Counted from the stretch's first letter, positions 18,660-27,602 are shown. The stretch: 64,000 nt of DNA from Lysobacter sp. Root916 (GCF_001429785.1 NZ_LMJF01000016.1:83756-147755); one strand, 5' to 3'. Made by a program: numbers and translations. Notes: generated by a model not told the origin, from the sequence alone.

Positions 18660-19550
18660 TCACACGCCCATCGCGATCTCCAGCAGGACCCGCCAGGCGT
18701 TCATGGGCAGGCAGGCCTCGTAGCCGTCCCAGTGCGCGTATTGCGGCAGTTTCACCGTGTCGGGAATCTGCATGAACGGCGTGCCCTTTTCGAGTTCGGC
18801 AGAAATCGCGGCCCTCAGGTCGCGCAGAAATCGCAGCTGATCCGCCACGCTGGTCCTGGGGCCTACCGGCGCGTTGTGGGCGTACATCACCCGATCGAAG
18901 TCGAGCGCGTCCATCTCGGCCAGCGTGCGTTCCCATTCCCGAGGAGCGAAGTCGGGCATGTAGGCGAAGGCCACCCGCTTCGGCACCACCAGGTCGACGG
19001 TGTAGATCGTGCGCTCGCGCGGAAACCGGAACACGGTCATGCCTTCGCCGTGGTTCGCGCCGAAGTACAGCAACTCGATCCGCCTGCTGCCCAGCTTCAA
19101 TTCCGACCTGGCCCCGGACCAGGTTTCGTCGGGCGGGATCACGTCCGGGCTGGGATGGCGCTTGAGCCAGTCGGCGCTGGTCGCGTGGCTGAGGATCGTG
19201 GCGCCCGCCGCCTTGAACACCGCGCCGCCGCTGATGTGGTCGTAGTGGTTGTGCGAGTAGATGAGGTAACGGATGGGGCGGTCGGTCACCTTGCGGATGG
19301 CCGCCAGCGAGGCCGCGGCGAAGTCCTGGTCGAAGCTGTCCATGACCACGACGCCCTCGTCGGTGACCATGAAGGCGTTGAAGGCCATGCCGGCGCCGAA
19401 GCTGTACAGGCCGGGCGCGACCTCGGTGGTCCTGTAGGCCGGTTTGGCGGGTTGAGCCGACGTGGCCGGGCTGTAGGCGCCCGCCGCCAGAGCGACGAGC
19501 GTCAACAGCGTGGCGAGCGATTTCATGAGCGACATGAGGGGCGACTCCAT
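18660..19550 (-). CDS. Exported metallo-beta-lactamase-fold hydrolase
   Basis: 296-residue protein with a signal peptide; the start could also be the Met at residue 6 or 9 (MKSLATLLTLVALAAGA). The MBL-fold zinc motif is SHNHYDHISGG (HxHxDH), with later ligands expected in GANHGEGM and the C-terminal MYAHNAP. The substrate is unknown; relatives include SoxH/quinoprotein relay-type and lactonase-like enzymes. It is downstream of the NTF2-like gene on the same strand (37-base gap), so the two form an operon whose promoter faces the MocR regulator gene. Confidence 0.85.
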   Translation of the reverse strand: MESPLMSLMKSLATLLTLVALAAGAYSPATSAQPAKPAYRTTEVAPGLYSFGAGMAFNAFMVTDEGVVVMDSFDQDFAAASLAAIRKVTDRPIRYLIYSHNHYDHISGGAVFKAAGATILSHATSADWLKRHPSPDVIPPDETWSGARSELKLGSRRIELLYFGANHGEGMTVFRFPRERTIYTVDLVVPKRVAFAYMPDFAPREWERTLAEMDALDFDRVMYAHNAPVGPRTSVADQLRFLRDLRAAISAELEKGTPFMQIPDTVKLPQYAHWDGYEACLPMNAWRVLLEIAMGV

Positions 19551-19587
19551 AGCGGACTGCGTCGAGCAACATCTCGGCGCGTGGCGT

Positions 19588-20007
19588 TCAAGGGACGCGC
19601 GTCACCTGCGCGTAAGTGGCCAGCCAGCGACCGTCGCGCTTGGCCCAGACATAGGCCACGCGCAGCCGGCGCGTCTGCCGCTTGCCGTCCTGGGTCCAGC
19701 GCAGGTTCACCAGTCCGCCGATCACCGCGCCGTCGCCCCAGACCTTCCGCACCGGCTGTTCGATCGTGTAGGGCTCGATCTTGAATCCGGGCAGATGGAA
19801 GTCGGCGAGAAATTGCCGCTTGTCCTCCACCGACGCGTTCGAATTCACCAGCACGTAGTCGTCGTCGACGAGTCGCGCGAGCGTGGCGACGTTGTTGTCG
19901 AATTGCGCGCGGTCGTAGGCCGCCACCGCCTGGGCCAGGTCTGGCGGCAGCTCCGCGGCCAGCGCCGGCGATGGGCCCAAGGCGAGCAGAAGCGCGGCTA
20001 GTTTCAT
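19588..20007 (-). CDS. Exported NTF2-like (DUF4440/SnoaL) protein
   Basis: 139 residues from the ATG at 20007: MKLAALLLALGPSPALAAE is a signal peptide. The rest is a single cone-shaped NTF2-like domain with AVAAYDRAQFDNNVATLARLVDDDYVLVNSN and RLRVAYVWAKRDGRWLATYAQVTRVP. Such domains bind small ligands or act as isomerase-like enzymes; no function is assigned. First gene of a two-gene operon with the MBL-fold protein. Confidence 0.85.
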   Translation of the reverse strand: MKLAALLLALGPSPALAAELPPDLAQAVAAYDRAQFDNNVATLARLVDDDYVLVNSNASVEDKRQFLADFHLPGFKIEPYTIEQPVRKVWGDGAVIGGLVNLRWTQDGKRQTRRLRVAYVWAKRDGRWLATYAQVTRVP

Positions 20008-20148
20008 GACGGTCTCCGTGGATCGATAGCGGACTTGGCGGGTGCCACGGTCGGCAGCCTGCCTGGCCGCCCTGCGCATCGTCGCGCGGGCGTGGCGCTC
20101 AAAGTGCCGTCCAGGCGGCTATGACACAATGACCACTAGGCCTGTTTT

Positions 20149-21672
20149 GTGGATAACCACTTGGGCAAGCGATCCGCACGCGAGACCTTCGTTCCCTTCG
20201 TCGCCGTCGCGGCGGATGCGCGTCCGCTGTATCGCCAGATCTACGACGGATACCGCGCGGCGATACTGGAGGGCCGGCTGCGCGCCGGGCAACGGATTCC
20301 CTCGACCCGGGCGCTCGCCCTGGAACTGGGCATTTCCCGGCTGCCGGTGCTGACCGCCTTCGAGCAATTGCTGCATGAGGGCTATCTGGAAGGGCGCTCG
20401 GGCTCGGGGACCTTCGTGGCCTCGTCCATACACGAGCTGCCGGCCGCGGCCGCGGCCACGCCGGGCGCGCGCGCCGCGCACCCGCGCAATCCACGTCGCC
20501 GCGCGATCGCTACCGCAACCGCGACCGCGACCGCATCGTCCGAGGCGGCGCGGGCGCGGGAGCGAAAAGCCGAGTTGGGTGCGTTCCGGGTCAGCCTGCC
20601 CGCGCTCGATCAGTTCCCGAACCGGCTATGGGCGCGCCTGGTTACGCGACATGCGCGCGGCATGTCGGCCGAGTCGATGGCCTACGGCGATCCCGCGGGG
20701 TATCTGCCGCTGCGTCATGCCGTGGCCGACTACCTGCGCACGGCGCGGGCGGTGGCCTGCGATGCCAGTCAGGTGCTGATCGTGTCCGGATCGCAGATGG
20801 CGCTGCATCTGTGCGCGCGCGTGTTGCTCAAGCCGGGGGACACGCTCTATTTCGAGGATCCCGGCTACCCCGGCGCCCGAACGGCGTTGGGCGCGACCGG
20901 CGCGACGGTGCGGCCGGTGCCGGTGGATGCGGAGGGGCTGGCGGTGAAGGCGATGCGCCCCGCCAAGGATGGCGCCAGCGCGGTTTACGTCACGCCGTCG
21001 CATCAGTATCCGCTAGGCGTTTCGATGAACGTGTCGCGACGCTTGGCGTTGCTGGACTGGGCGCGGCGTCACCAGGCCTGGATCGTCGAGGACGACTACG
21101 ACAGCGACTACCGTTTTTCCAGCCGCCCGCTCGGCGCATTGCAAGGCATGAACGGCGCGGATCGAGTCATCTACACCGGCACCTTCAGCAAGGTGCTGTT
21201 CCCCGCGCTGCGCATCGGCTATCTGGTCACGCCGCCGTCGCTGGTGCAAGCCTTCATCGCCCAGCGCCTGGCCCTGGATCTGTTTCCGCAGACTCTGGAC
21301 CAGTTGGTGCTGACCGACTTCCTGTGCGAGGGGCATTTCGCCCGCCATGTGCGGCGCATGCGCGCGATCTACCAGGGCCGTCGGGATGCGCTGGTCGCGG
21401 AAATCCAGGCGCGTCTGAGCGGCGTGTTGAGCATCGTCAACGCGGACGCGGGCATGCACCTGACGGCGCGGCTGCCGGCGGGTTACGACGACGCCGAAGT
21501 CGTGCGGCGCGCCCGCACCCGCGGCATCAGCGCGATCGCGCTCTCCAGCTGCTATGTCGCCGACAGCCGCGACCCCGGTCTGGTCCTGGGGTTCGGCGGG
21601 GTGCCGGAGGCGGACATCGTGCGCGGCGTGCAGACGCTGTCCAAGGTGCTGGCGGAGATCGCTCGCGGCTGA
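20149..21672 (+). CDS. MocR-type transcriptional regulator (GntR wHTH plus aminotransferase domain)
   Basis: 507 residues. The N-terminal GntR winged helix (LYRQIYDGYRAAILEGRLRAGQRIPSTRALALELGISR, about residues 27-95) is joined by an Ala/Thr/Arg-rich linker to a fold-type I aminotransferase domain. The PLP lysine is K348 in TGTFSKVLFPALR, with the PLP-ring aspartate in VEDDYDSDYRF. MocR proteins use PLP or its aldimines as effectors and usually control a neighbouring gene. Here the likely target is the divergent NTF2-like/MBL operon, 141 bases away. The GTG start is weakly supported by TAGG upstream. Confidence 0.9.
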   Translation: MDNHLGKRSARETFVPFVAVAADARPLYRQIYDGYRAAILEGRLRAGQRIPSTRALALELGISRLPVLTAFEQLLHEGYLEGRSGSGTFVASSIHELPAAAAATPGARAAHPRNPRRRAIATATATATASSEAARARERKAELGAFRVSLPALDQFPNRLWARLVTRHARGMSAESMAYGDPAGYLPLRHAVADYLRTARAVACDASQVLIVSGSQMALHLCARVLLKPGDTLYFEDPGYPGARTALGATGATVRPVPVDAEGLAVKAMRPAKDGASAVYVTPSHQYPLGVSMNVSRRLALLDWARRHQAWIVEDDYDSDYRFSSRPLGALQGMNGADRVIYTGTFSKVLFPALRIGYLVTPPSLVQAFIAQRLALDLFPQTLDQLVLTDFLCEGHFARHVRRMRAIYQGRRDALVAEIQARLSGVLSIVNADAGMHLTARLPAGYDDAEVVRRARTRGISAIALSSCYVADSRDPGLVLGFGGVPEADIVRGVQTLSKVLAEIARG

Positions 21673-21674
21673 GA

Positions 21675-21706
21675 GGCGGCCCGGGAGCGATCCCGGAGCC
21701 GCTCTC
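21675..21706. terminator. Hairpin between convergent genes (possible bidirectional terminator)
   Basis: A GCGGC-CCGGGA stem closed by a GCGA loop with one bulged base; its core CCGGGAGCGATCCCGG is identical to that of the tRNA-Lys terminator. It lies between the MocR gene stop and the end of the convergent hydrolase gene. There is no long T-run. Confidence 0.5.
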
Positions 21707-21722
21707 GTTCGGCGCCTGCGAC

Positions 21723-22454
21723 TCAGGCGCAGGCTTCCAGGATCGCGACCAGTTCGTCCGGCTTGTCGACCGGCACGTCGTGTCCGCAGTCGATTTCGTA
21801 GGCGCTCCAGCCCGGCGTGCTGCGCGCGTTTTGCAGCGCCTGCGCGAACGGGCCGTCCCAGCCGGTGGCGAGCACGAAGGCCTTCTTGGGCAGGTCGCGA
21901 TAGGCGCCGCCGACGCGCAATTTCTGGGTGAAGCTGCCGGTGGGTTGCGGCGTGGCCTTGGCGTCGACCCAGGTGCGGTCGCTTTCGCGCAGGTAGTCGC
22001 CGGGCGAAGAGGGCGGGACCGGCGTCATCGGCACAGAGGGGTCCATCCAGGTGGCTAGGTCCGCGAACGATTGCCCGTCCTCCGGGATGAAGGCCTCCAG
22101 GTAGACGATCGAAGCGATGCGCGAGGCGATGCGCTCGGCCACGCCGGTGACCACGAAACCGGAATAGGAATGGCCGACCAGCACGATGCCGTCGAGGTCG
22201 TTCCAGAGGATCTCGTTGACCACGTCGTCGATATGGGTGTCCAGGTCGATCACGTGGCCGGGCAGGTGCGAGCGTTCGCCCAGGCCGCTGAGGGTGGGTA
22301 CGTGCACGCGATGTCCGCGCGCGCGCAGGCGCGCGGCCACGCCCGCCCAGGCCCAGGCGCCGGCCCAGGCGCCGTGCACGAGCACGAGCACGAAGGTGGC
22401 GCCGGTGGGCGCGCTGGCGGCATGCGGATCGGCGTGGTGCGAAGGGTGGCTCAT
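21723..22454 (-). CDS. Alpha/beta hydrolase (EstC/salicylate esterase-like)
   Basis: 243 residues from the ATG at 22454 (AGGAAG five bases upstream on the minus strand). It has the HGAWAGAWAW oxyanion region, the nucleophile elbow VGHSYSG (serine in the middle), and a C-terminal CGHDVPVDKPDELV with the catalytic histidine. This pattern is that of small plant-MeSA-esterase-like alpha/beta hydrolases often annotated EstC. No signal peptide, so cytoplasmic. It is divergent from a LysR gene (96-base gap), which is probably its regulator. Confidence 0.85.
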   Translation of the reverse strand: MSHPSHHADPHAASAPTGATFVLVLVHGAWAGAWAWAGVAARLRARGHRVHVPTLSGLGERSHLPGHVIDLDTHIDDVVNEILWNDLDGIVLVGHSYSGFVVTGVAERIASRIASIVYLEAFIPEDGQSFADLATWMDPSVPMTPVPPSSPGDYLRESDRTWVDAKATPQPTGSFTQKLRVGGAYRDLPKKAFVLATGWDGPFAQALQNARSTPGWSAYEIDCGHDVPVDKPDELVAILEACA

Positions 22455-22550
22455 GAGGGCTTCCTGTGGAGGTTGACGTCTTGCGACGCTATCGCCGTGC
22501 CCCCATGCTGATCCAGCCAATTTTCTTGCTGGCGCTCATTAGGACATCGA

Positions 22551-23423
22551 ATGGCGACAGGCGTACGCGATATCGACATAGCCCTGCTGCGCGCCTTCGT
22601 GGCGGTGGTGAGCACGGGCAGCATGACCGCCGCCGCGCGCGTGGTGCATCTCAGTCAGGGCGCGGTGAGCCAGCAGATCAAGCGTCTGGAAGGACTGCTC
22701 GACGCCATCCTATTCGATCGCGGCGGCGACAGCCTCAAGCCCACGCCCGCCGGCCAGAGCCTGCTCGCCCATGCGCAGCGGCTGATCGCGCTCAACGACG
22801 AAGTGGTGCGCGCCATGCGCGGTGCCGACGAGCCCGGCGAGATCCGTCTGGGCGTAGCGCACGACGTCGCCGAACTGATGGCGCCGACGGTATTCCAGGC
22901 GTTCCGCCGCCGCCATCCGGAAGTGCAGCTGACCCTGCTCAGCGACAATAACCAGAGCATGCGCGAGCTGCTGCGCGGCGGCCAGGTCGACCTGGCGGTG
23001 CTGGCCGAACGCGAGCCGGGCCAGGGCGAGGAGCTGCTGCTCAGCGACGATCTGGTCTGGGTGGGCGCGCGCGGCGGCGAGGCGCCGCGACGCCGGCCGC
23101 TGCCGGTCGCGGTCTGCCACGAAGAACGCTGCGGCGTGCGCGCGGCGACCATCGAGGCGCTGGGCCATGCGGGCATTCCGTGGCGCCCGATCGGCCACCT
23201 CGGCCATCTCGAATCGGTGACCGGCACGATCGAGGCCGACATGGCGGTGTCGACCTTCCTGGCCAACAGCGTGCCCGATGGTCTGGACGTGCTGCGCGGT
23301 CACGGCCTGCCCGCGCTACCGCACTACTACGTCAATCTGCGCCGCCTGCCCGGCGCGGACGGCGCCGCGCTGCGCACGCTCGAAGGCTGCATACGCGCGA
23401 GCTTCGCGCGCGGCGAGGCCTGA
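22551..23423 (+). CDS. LysR family transcriptional regulator
   Basis: 290 residues. The N-terminal winged helix is DIALLRAFVAVVSTGSMTAAARVVHLSQGAVSQQIKRLE, followed by the LysR linker and a periplasmic-binding-protein-like effector domain (EIRLGVAHDVAELMAPTVFQAFRRRHPEVQL...). A full set of residues for DNA binding is present. AGGA lies six bases before the ATG. The divergent alpha/beta hydrolase gene shares the promoter region, the usual arrangement for a LysR regulator and its target. Confidence 0.93.
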   Translation: MATGVRDIDIALLRAFVAVVSTGSMTAAARVVHLSQGAVSQQIKRLEGLLDAILFDRGGDSLKPTPAGQSLLAHAQRLIALNDEVVRAMRGADEPGEIRLGVAHDVAELMAPTVFQAFRRRHPEVQLTLLSDNNQSMRELLRGGQVDLAVLAEREPGQGEELLLSDDLVWVGARGGEAPRRRPLPVAVCHEERCGVRAATIEALGHAGIPWRPIGHLGHLESVTGTIEADMAVSTFLANSVPDGLDVLRGHGLPALPHYYVNLRRLPGADGAALRTLEGCIRASFARGEA

Positions 23424-23709
23424 GGGCGGCAAAACGCTCTCGAGGCGCCGCGGCCGTTCGCGCGTGCGGCTCGTCGCCCGCCGTGCGGGCGCAAAGGCGG
23501 ATGGGCTAGGGCCTGCTCATCGAAAGGGTGTTTAGCGAAGATCGGATAGGCGCGCTACGCCATGCGCGGTGGTAGCGCCGGCCGCCGGCCATGTCTGGGA
23601 ACGGAAGTTTGCGCCGAAATGCGCGGAGTTTGCGCTGAATCGCGGGGCGATCGCCTCGACTTCGATCGCCGCATGACTCACAGTTTTCGCCAGTGCGCGG
23701 GAGCCCGAT
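23424..23709. other. Gene-free stretch
   Basis: 286 bases between the LysR gene and the next gene. It holds no palindromic repeat and no credible open frame; the promoter of the following gene should be here, but none is convincing. Confidence 0.5.
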
Positions 23710-24813
23710 ATGAAGAAATGCAGGATGGTCGTCGCGGTAGTGGCCGCGATGATGGCAACGCCCGCGATGGCGGGCGAATGGTGGCTGGTGTTCATGGGCG
23801 GCGAGAAGCCCGGGCGCCTGATCGTGGCGGTCGACGAGGCCTTTCTCGACCCGGTGCCCTTCGCCAAGAACACCTACAAGCTGGAAACCTTCTCGCTGAT
23901 GGAGCATCCGAAGTCGCCCGACTCGGTGACCTCCAACATCTTCATCGATTGCGACCGGAAGACGCTGGAGGAAAAGCTGATTCAGGTCTCGCCGCGCGAC
24001 GATTTCATCCAGACCGTGCCCGACCAGCCCGCGCATCCGCCCAAGGATGCGGTCGGCCACAAGCTGGTCGAGTTCGCCTGCGAGATGGGGCCGAAGAATC
24101 AGGCCGAGCGGAAGGCCATGCGCGCGCTCAACAACAGCGAGCGCGGCTTGCTGTTCATGGGGCCGCTTACGACGTCCGACATCCGCGAGTTCGCCTGGAA
24201 GAACTTCTGGAACGACGGCAAGCGCCCGGTGGTCGCCAGCAAGCGGTCCAAGCAGGAGATGGACGCAAAAATGGCCGAGCTCGCCGAGCGTAGGAAAGCG
24301 GCGCTCGCCGAAGCCAATGCCATCGCCGGCCAGGTCGTCGAGGCCGATAAGCAGGACCAGCAGCGCACCGCCGACGTAATGGCGCTGACCGCGGCGAACG
24401 CCAGCATCGCCAAGGCGCGCAAGAAGCGGGAGCCGCGCGAGGTGCGCAACGGCCTCGATCCCTGGATCGGGCATGGCGAAACCGAACTGGTCGGCGCCTG
24501 GGGCAAGCCGACCACCTTCGAGGACAAGGGCGCTCAGCGCATCCTGCATTACTACAAGGCCACCGTTCTGCTCGGTCCCGATCCGTCGCAGGGCTGCGGG
24601 GCGGGCAATATGTACGTGCCCGATCCGAACTCCAGGAACGGCGGCATGATGTGCGTGGGCGGCGCGCCGGCGCGATCGGAAACCAACGTCGATTGCACCG
24701 CCAGCTTCGAAATCCGCGACGGCATGATCGTCGACTACGTCACCAAGGGCCAAAGCCTGCAGAGCCTGAGCTACAGCAACAGTTGCAGCGCGATTTTCGG
24801 GAAATCGAACTGA
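23710..24813 (+). CDS. Exported protein of unknown function with a central coiled coil
   Basis: 367 residues. The signal peptide MKKCRMVVAVVAAMMATPAMAGE is clear. Residues about 25-190 hold a globular part with SVTSNIFIDCDRKTLEEKLIQV, a pattern reminiscent of surface-adhesin-E-like proteins. Residues about 190-240 are Ala/Lys/Glu-rich and should form a helix or coiled coil (DAKMAELAERRKAALAEANA). The last part has GETELVGAWGKPTTFEDKGAQRILHYYK, which resembles the SmpA/OmlA fold seen in outer-membrane assembly proteins, and four or more cysteines. I do not recognise the whole protein; function is unknown. It is monocistronic; GGGAG precedes the ATG. Confidence 0.8.
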   Translation: MKKCRMVVAVVAAMMATPAMAGEWWLVFMGGEKPGRLIVAVDEAFLDPVPFAKNTYKLETFSLMEHPKSPDSVTSNIFIDCDRKTLEEKLIQVSPRDDFIQTVPDQPAHPPKDAVGHKLVEFACEMGPKNQAERKAMRALNNSERGLLFMGPLTTSDIREFAWKNFWNDGKRPVVASKRSKQEMDAKMAELAERRKAALAEANAIAGQVVEADKQDQQRTADVMALTAANASIAKARKKREPREVRNGLDPWIGHGETELVGAWGKPTTFEDKGAQRILHYYKATVLLGPDPSQGCGAGNMYVPDPNSRNGGMMCVGGAPARSETNVDCTASFEIRDGMIVDYVTKGQSLQSLSYSNSCSAIFGKSN

Positions 24814-24832
24814 GGTAGGCGGCAGCGACCGA

Positions 24833-25618
24833 CTAAGCCTGCTCCGCCAGGCCGACGCACACGGCATGGTGCGGGCGCGCTGAGCCGGCATGGGCCATGG
24901 GCTCGCGTGCGGCGGCGTTGCAGCGCTCGCGGGCGAGGATCTTGTCCAGGTCGCTGCGCTTGCCCATGAATCGGCCGGCCGCGTCGCCGGCCAGGGCCGC
25001 GCCGGCGATCGCCACGATCCACAGCAGGGTTTCGCGCGCGCCGCGCTGCAGGGACAGCCGCCAGCGTTCGAAGCGGCTCTGCAGGCGGCGACCGGCGAAC
25101 AGGTACAAGGCCAGCAACAGCAGCGGCGGCGCGACGAAGACGGCGTTATAGACCAGCAGCAGCGGCAGCCATTGCCAGTACGCGAGCGAGGCCGAGGTCA
25201 TCAGGGCGATCGCGGCGAAGTAGGGCAAGGCGGTGACCATCTCGATCGCGGTCACCGTCATCCCCAGCAGGACCATGCCGATCAGGCCGCCGACGCGCGG
25301 CTGCGGTTGCTCGGGCGGGTGCTTGCCCTGTTTGGGCGCGAAGATGCCGTAGGCCAGCATGCCCAGGCCGAGCACCAGTTGCAGCGCGAGTACCAGCGGA
25401 TGATCGAAGACGGTGCCGTAGCGCTCGACCGTGGTGCCCAAGCCCAGCATCAAGGCGATGCCCAGCGCTGTGTAGGTGACGGCGATGCCGGCTATGTAGG
25501 CCAGCAGGCGCGGCCCCGCGCCCGGGCGCGCCATCCACCACAGCGCGACGGCCAGTGCGGACGGGTTGACGCTGTCGACGACGGCCAGGCCCAGTACCGG
25601 TAGAGCGATGTCGGTCAT
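24833..25618 (-). CDS. GAP/LysE-like inner-membrane protein
   Basis: 261 residues with about six hydrophobic helices. The N-terminus LPVLGLAVVDSVNPSALAVALWWM carries the D-S-x-N-P motif of the LysE/cytochrome-c-biogenesis (DsbD-like) superfamily, and the overall pattern fits the GAP/Sap family (PF11139-like) of putative exporters. A variable cytosolic tail of about 50 residues ends SARPHHAVCVGLAEQA. The substrate is unknown. Convergent with the gene ending at 24813. Confidence 0.75.
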   Translation of the reverse strand: MTDIALPVLGLAVVDSVNPSALAVALWWMARPGAGPRLLAYIAGIAVTYTALGIALMLGLGTTVERYGTVFDHPLVLALQLVLGLGMLAYGIFAPKQGKHPPEQPQPRVGGLIGMVLLGMTVTAIEMVTALPYFAAIALMTSASLAYWQWLPLLLVYNAVFVAPPLLLLALYLFAGRRLQSRFERWRLSLQRGARETLLWIVAIAGAALAGDAAGRFMGKRSDLDKILARERCNAAAREPMAHAGSARPHHAVCVGLAEQA

Positions 25619-25828
25619 GCGGTCCCGATCGCGCGAGTGGACGCGAATTGTGCCGGAAGCGCGGGTATCGGTGCGAACGCGGCCGGCGGCCGAATCGACG
25701 ACACCGCCGATCGCGCGAAGGCCGCGCGCTTGCCGCTGCGGCGTCCGGTTTGCGATTGTCGAAGACCTCGGCAGCGTCTATCGTGGCCCGCGCCCCTGCG
25801 GCGTTCATCCCCCATCGAAAGGAATCCC

Positions 25829-26422
25829 ATGCTCCGTTCCTCGTTCTGCCTGTTGCTGGCGCTGGCCGCCGCGACGCCGGTTCACGCCGAAAAGATCGCC
25901 ACGCCCGCCATCGCCGCCCCCGATGTCGCTCACGCTAAGCAATACGCCCAGGACGGCATCAGCGTTTCGCTGCCGGGCAACTGGACGGTGACCGAGAACA
26001 CCGCCATGGACGAGGGTGGCGGGCGCGCGCTCGGGATCGAGGCCGACAAGCCGGACTTCGAGACCCTGGGCCTGGACATCACGCTGCAGGTCTATCCCGA
26101 CGACATCGCGCCGTCGCTGGAGGGCGCGGCCGAGTTCCTGGTCCAGCGCCAGATCGACGGCTCCGAGAACTACTCGGAACCCAAGCACGCCGACTACAAG
26201 TTGGGCGGCCGTTTCCCGGCGCTGGTGTCGCGTTACACGCATACCGTGTTCGGCGCCGATTCGCCGTACGCCAAGCGGGTCGACCTGTATGCGCTTAAGC
26301 CTTGCGGCGACGGTTGGGTCTGTCTGATCTACGCCCAGACCCTGGCTGCGAACGAGAGCGCCGCCAGCGCCGGCATGGCCAAGCTGTACGAAACCATGAA
26401 GTTCGCGCCTGCGCGGGAGTGA
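25829..26422 (+). CDS. Exported protein of unknown function
   Basis: 197 residues. The ATG at 25829 follows AAGGAATCC; MLRSSFCLLLALAAATPVHAE is a signal peptide. The mature part is a single soluble domain with YAQDGISVSLPGNWTVTENTAMDEGGGRALGIEADKPDF, similar in pattern to the beta-rich PsbP/DUF1795-like fold, in which GNW is a common start of a strand. Function unknown. Divergent from the LysE-like gene. Confidence 0.75.
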   Translation: MLRSSFCLLLALAAATPVHAEKIATPAIAAPDVAHAKQYAQDGISVSLPGNWTVTENTAMDEGGGRALGIEADKPDFETLGLDITLQVYPDDIAPSLEGAAEFLVQRQIDGSENYSEPKHADYKLGGRFPALVSRYTHTVFGADSPYAKRVDLYALKPCGDGWVCLIYAQTLAANESAASAGMAKLYETMKFAPARE

Positions 26423-26574
26423 GCGCATCCGCGGCGGCGCGCGTTGCGCGCGTCGCTGCATGCCGGTGGGCGCCGCCGCGCGCAGGCGGCGTCCGTCGCG
26501 GGCTTCAGGCCCGGTCCGCGATTCGAACGGCGGTGCGGGCGTCAGCGCCGCCTGCGTAGGCGACGGCGTGCCGA

Positions 26575-27090
26575 TCACCAGATCTTCCAGAACGGCTTTT
26601 TCCTCGGTGCGGGTTCCTCGGCTTCGCCCTCGGGCGGCGTGTAGCCCAGATACGCAATGGGCTTGCCGCTGAAGCCGTCGATGCCCATCGGCAACGGTTC
26701 GAAGTTCCGGCTCAGCCAATCGGCGTGCTGCCGCCGCGCCAGGTCGGCTTCCGTGTTCGTCAGCACCAGGAATCCGTGCGTGTCGGAGCCGCCGTAGGAA
26801 TCGCTGTGCACGAACACGCTGTAGCGGTCTTTGAGGATCTGCGCGATCGACGCGATCATGACGTAGCGGTCGCGACCGCTCTCGGTCAGTGGGATCGCAT
26901 AGGTCGCGCCGCGATGGACCAGCTCCCGGGGCTCGTCCTCGTCCAGCATGCCGATCGCGTCGTCTTCGGCCAGTTCATCGGAAAAGCCGGTGACCACCTC
27001 GGACTCGAACGAGCGCCAGTCGATCCAGATCAGCGCCTCGGACAGATCGTCCTCGTCGAGGGCGGCCAGAGTGGCTAGCGGGGTGCGCAT
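26575..27090 (-). CDS. Conserved hypothetical cytoplasmic protein
   Basis: 171 residues from the ATG at 27090, with AGGAG upstream on the minus strand. It is acidic at the N-terminus (LAALDEDDLSEALIWIDWRSFESEVV) and basic at the very end (PRKKPFWKIW). A well-ordered central region has RYVMIASIAQILKDRYSVFVHSDSYGGSDTHGFLVL. No signal peptide or membrane segment. I do not recognise the family. It follows a zinc-ribbon gene read in the same direction (47-base gap) and may be co-transcribed with it. Confidence 0.7.
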   Translation of the reverse strand: MRTPLATLAALDEDDLSEALIWIDWRSFESEVVTGFSDELAEDDAIGMLDEDEPRELVHRGATYAIPLTESGRDRYVMIASIAQILKDRYSVFVHSDSYGGSDTHGFLVLTNTEADLARRQHADWLSRNFEPLPMGIDGFSGKPIAYLGYTPPEGEAEEPAPRKKPFWKIW

Positions 27091-27137
27091 GAAGTACTCC
27101 TGTAACGCCAAAGGCCGTGAGCGAGCGTTCGGAAAGC

Positions 27138-27560
27138 CTAGGGCATCCGATCGCAATTTAGCGCCATCCGCTTGCAGCGCGGGCAGGCATTACCGGCATG
27201 GAGTTCGACCTTAAGCACGCCCTGTGCGCAACAGACCGGGCAGGCGGTGGTGGCCAGCGTGAAGAGGTCGGACCAGGTCGCGGCGTCGGCGAGCTTGTAG
27301 AACTCCAGGTACTCGCCGCTGCCTTGCAGCCGGACCTGACCCCGCTCGGTGGACACGGCGCACAGCTCCATGCGCTCGCCGTCGGCGGGGCCGCGCGCGC
27401 CGCGGGTCGGCACCATGTGCTGCGCCGCGCAGTCGGCGCACACCACGTAGAAATATCCGCCCATCGGCGGGTCGCCGCGATAGCTGCCGTACGAATGATG
27501 GCTTGAGAACCGGAACTCGCAGTTCCGGCACTCGCAGGTGCTGCCCCAGAGCGACCCCAT
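27138..27560 (-). CDS. Small zinc-ribbon protein of unknown function
   Basis: 140 residues with two pairs of Cys-x2-Cys knuckles: residues 11/14 with 41/44, and CPVC with CPRC near the C-terminus (VCCAQGVLK...ACPRCKRMAL). Two separate zinc ribbons are likely. The middle is beta-rich. The best Shine-Dalgarno (AGGAG) is 12 bases before the ATG, rather far. No family recognised. It lies directly upstream of the hypothetical gene ending at 26575. Confidence 0.65.
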   Translation of the reverse strand: MGSLWGSTCECRNCEFRFSSHHSYGSYRGDPPMGGYFYVVCADCAAQHMVPTRGARGPADGERMELCAVSTERGQVRLQGSGEYLEFYKLADAATWSDLFTLATTACPVCCAQGVLKVELHAGNACPRCKRMALNCDRMP

Positions 27561-27602
27561 GATTCCGATGAGCTCCTTCGGTGCGACCGGCCAGGTGGCC
27601 GA

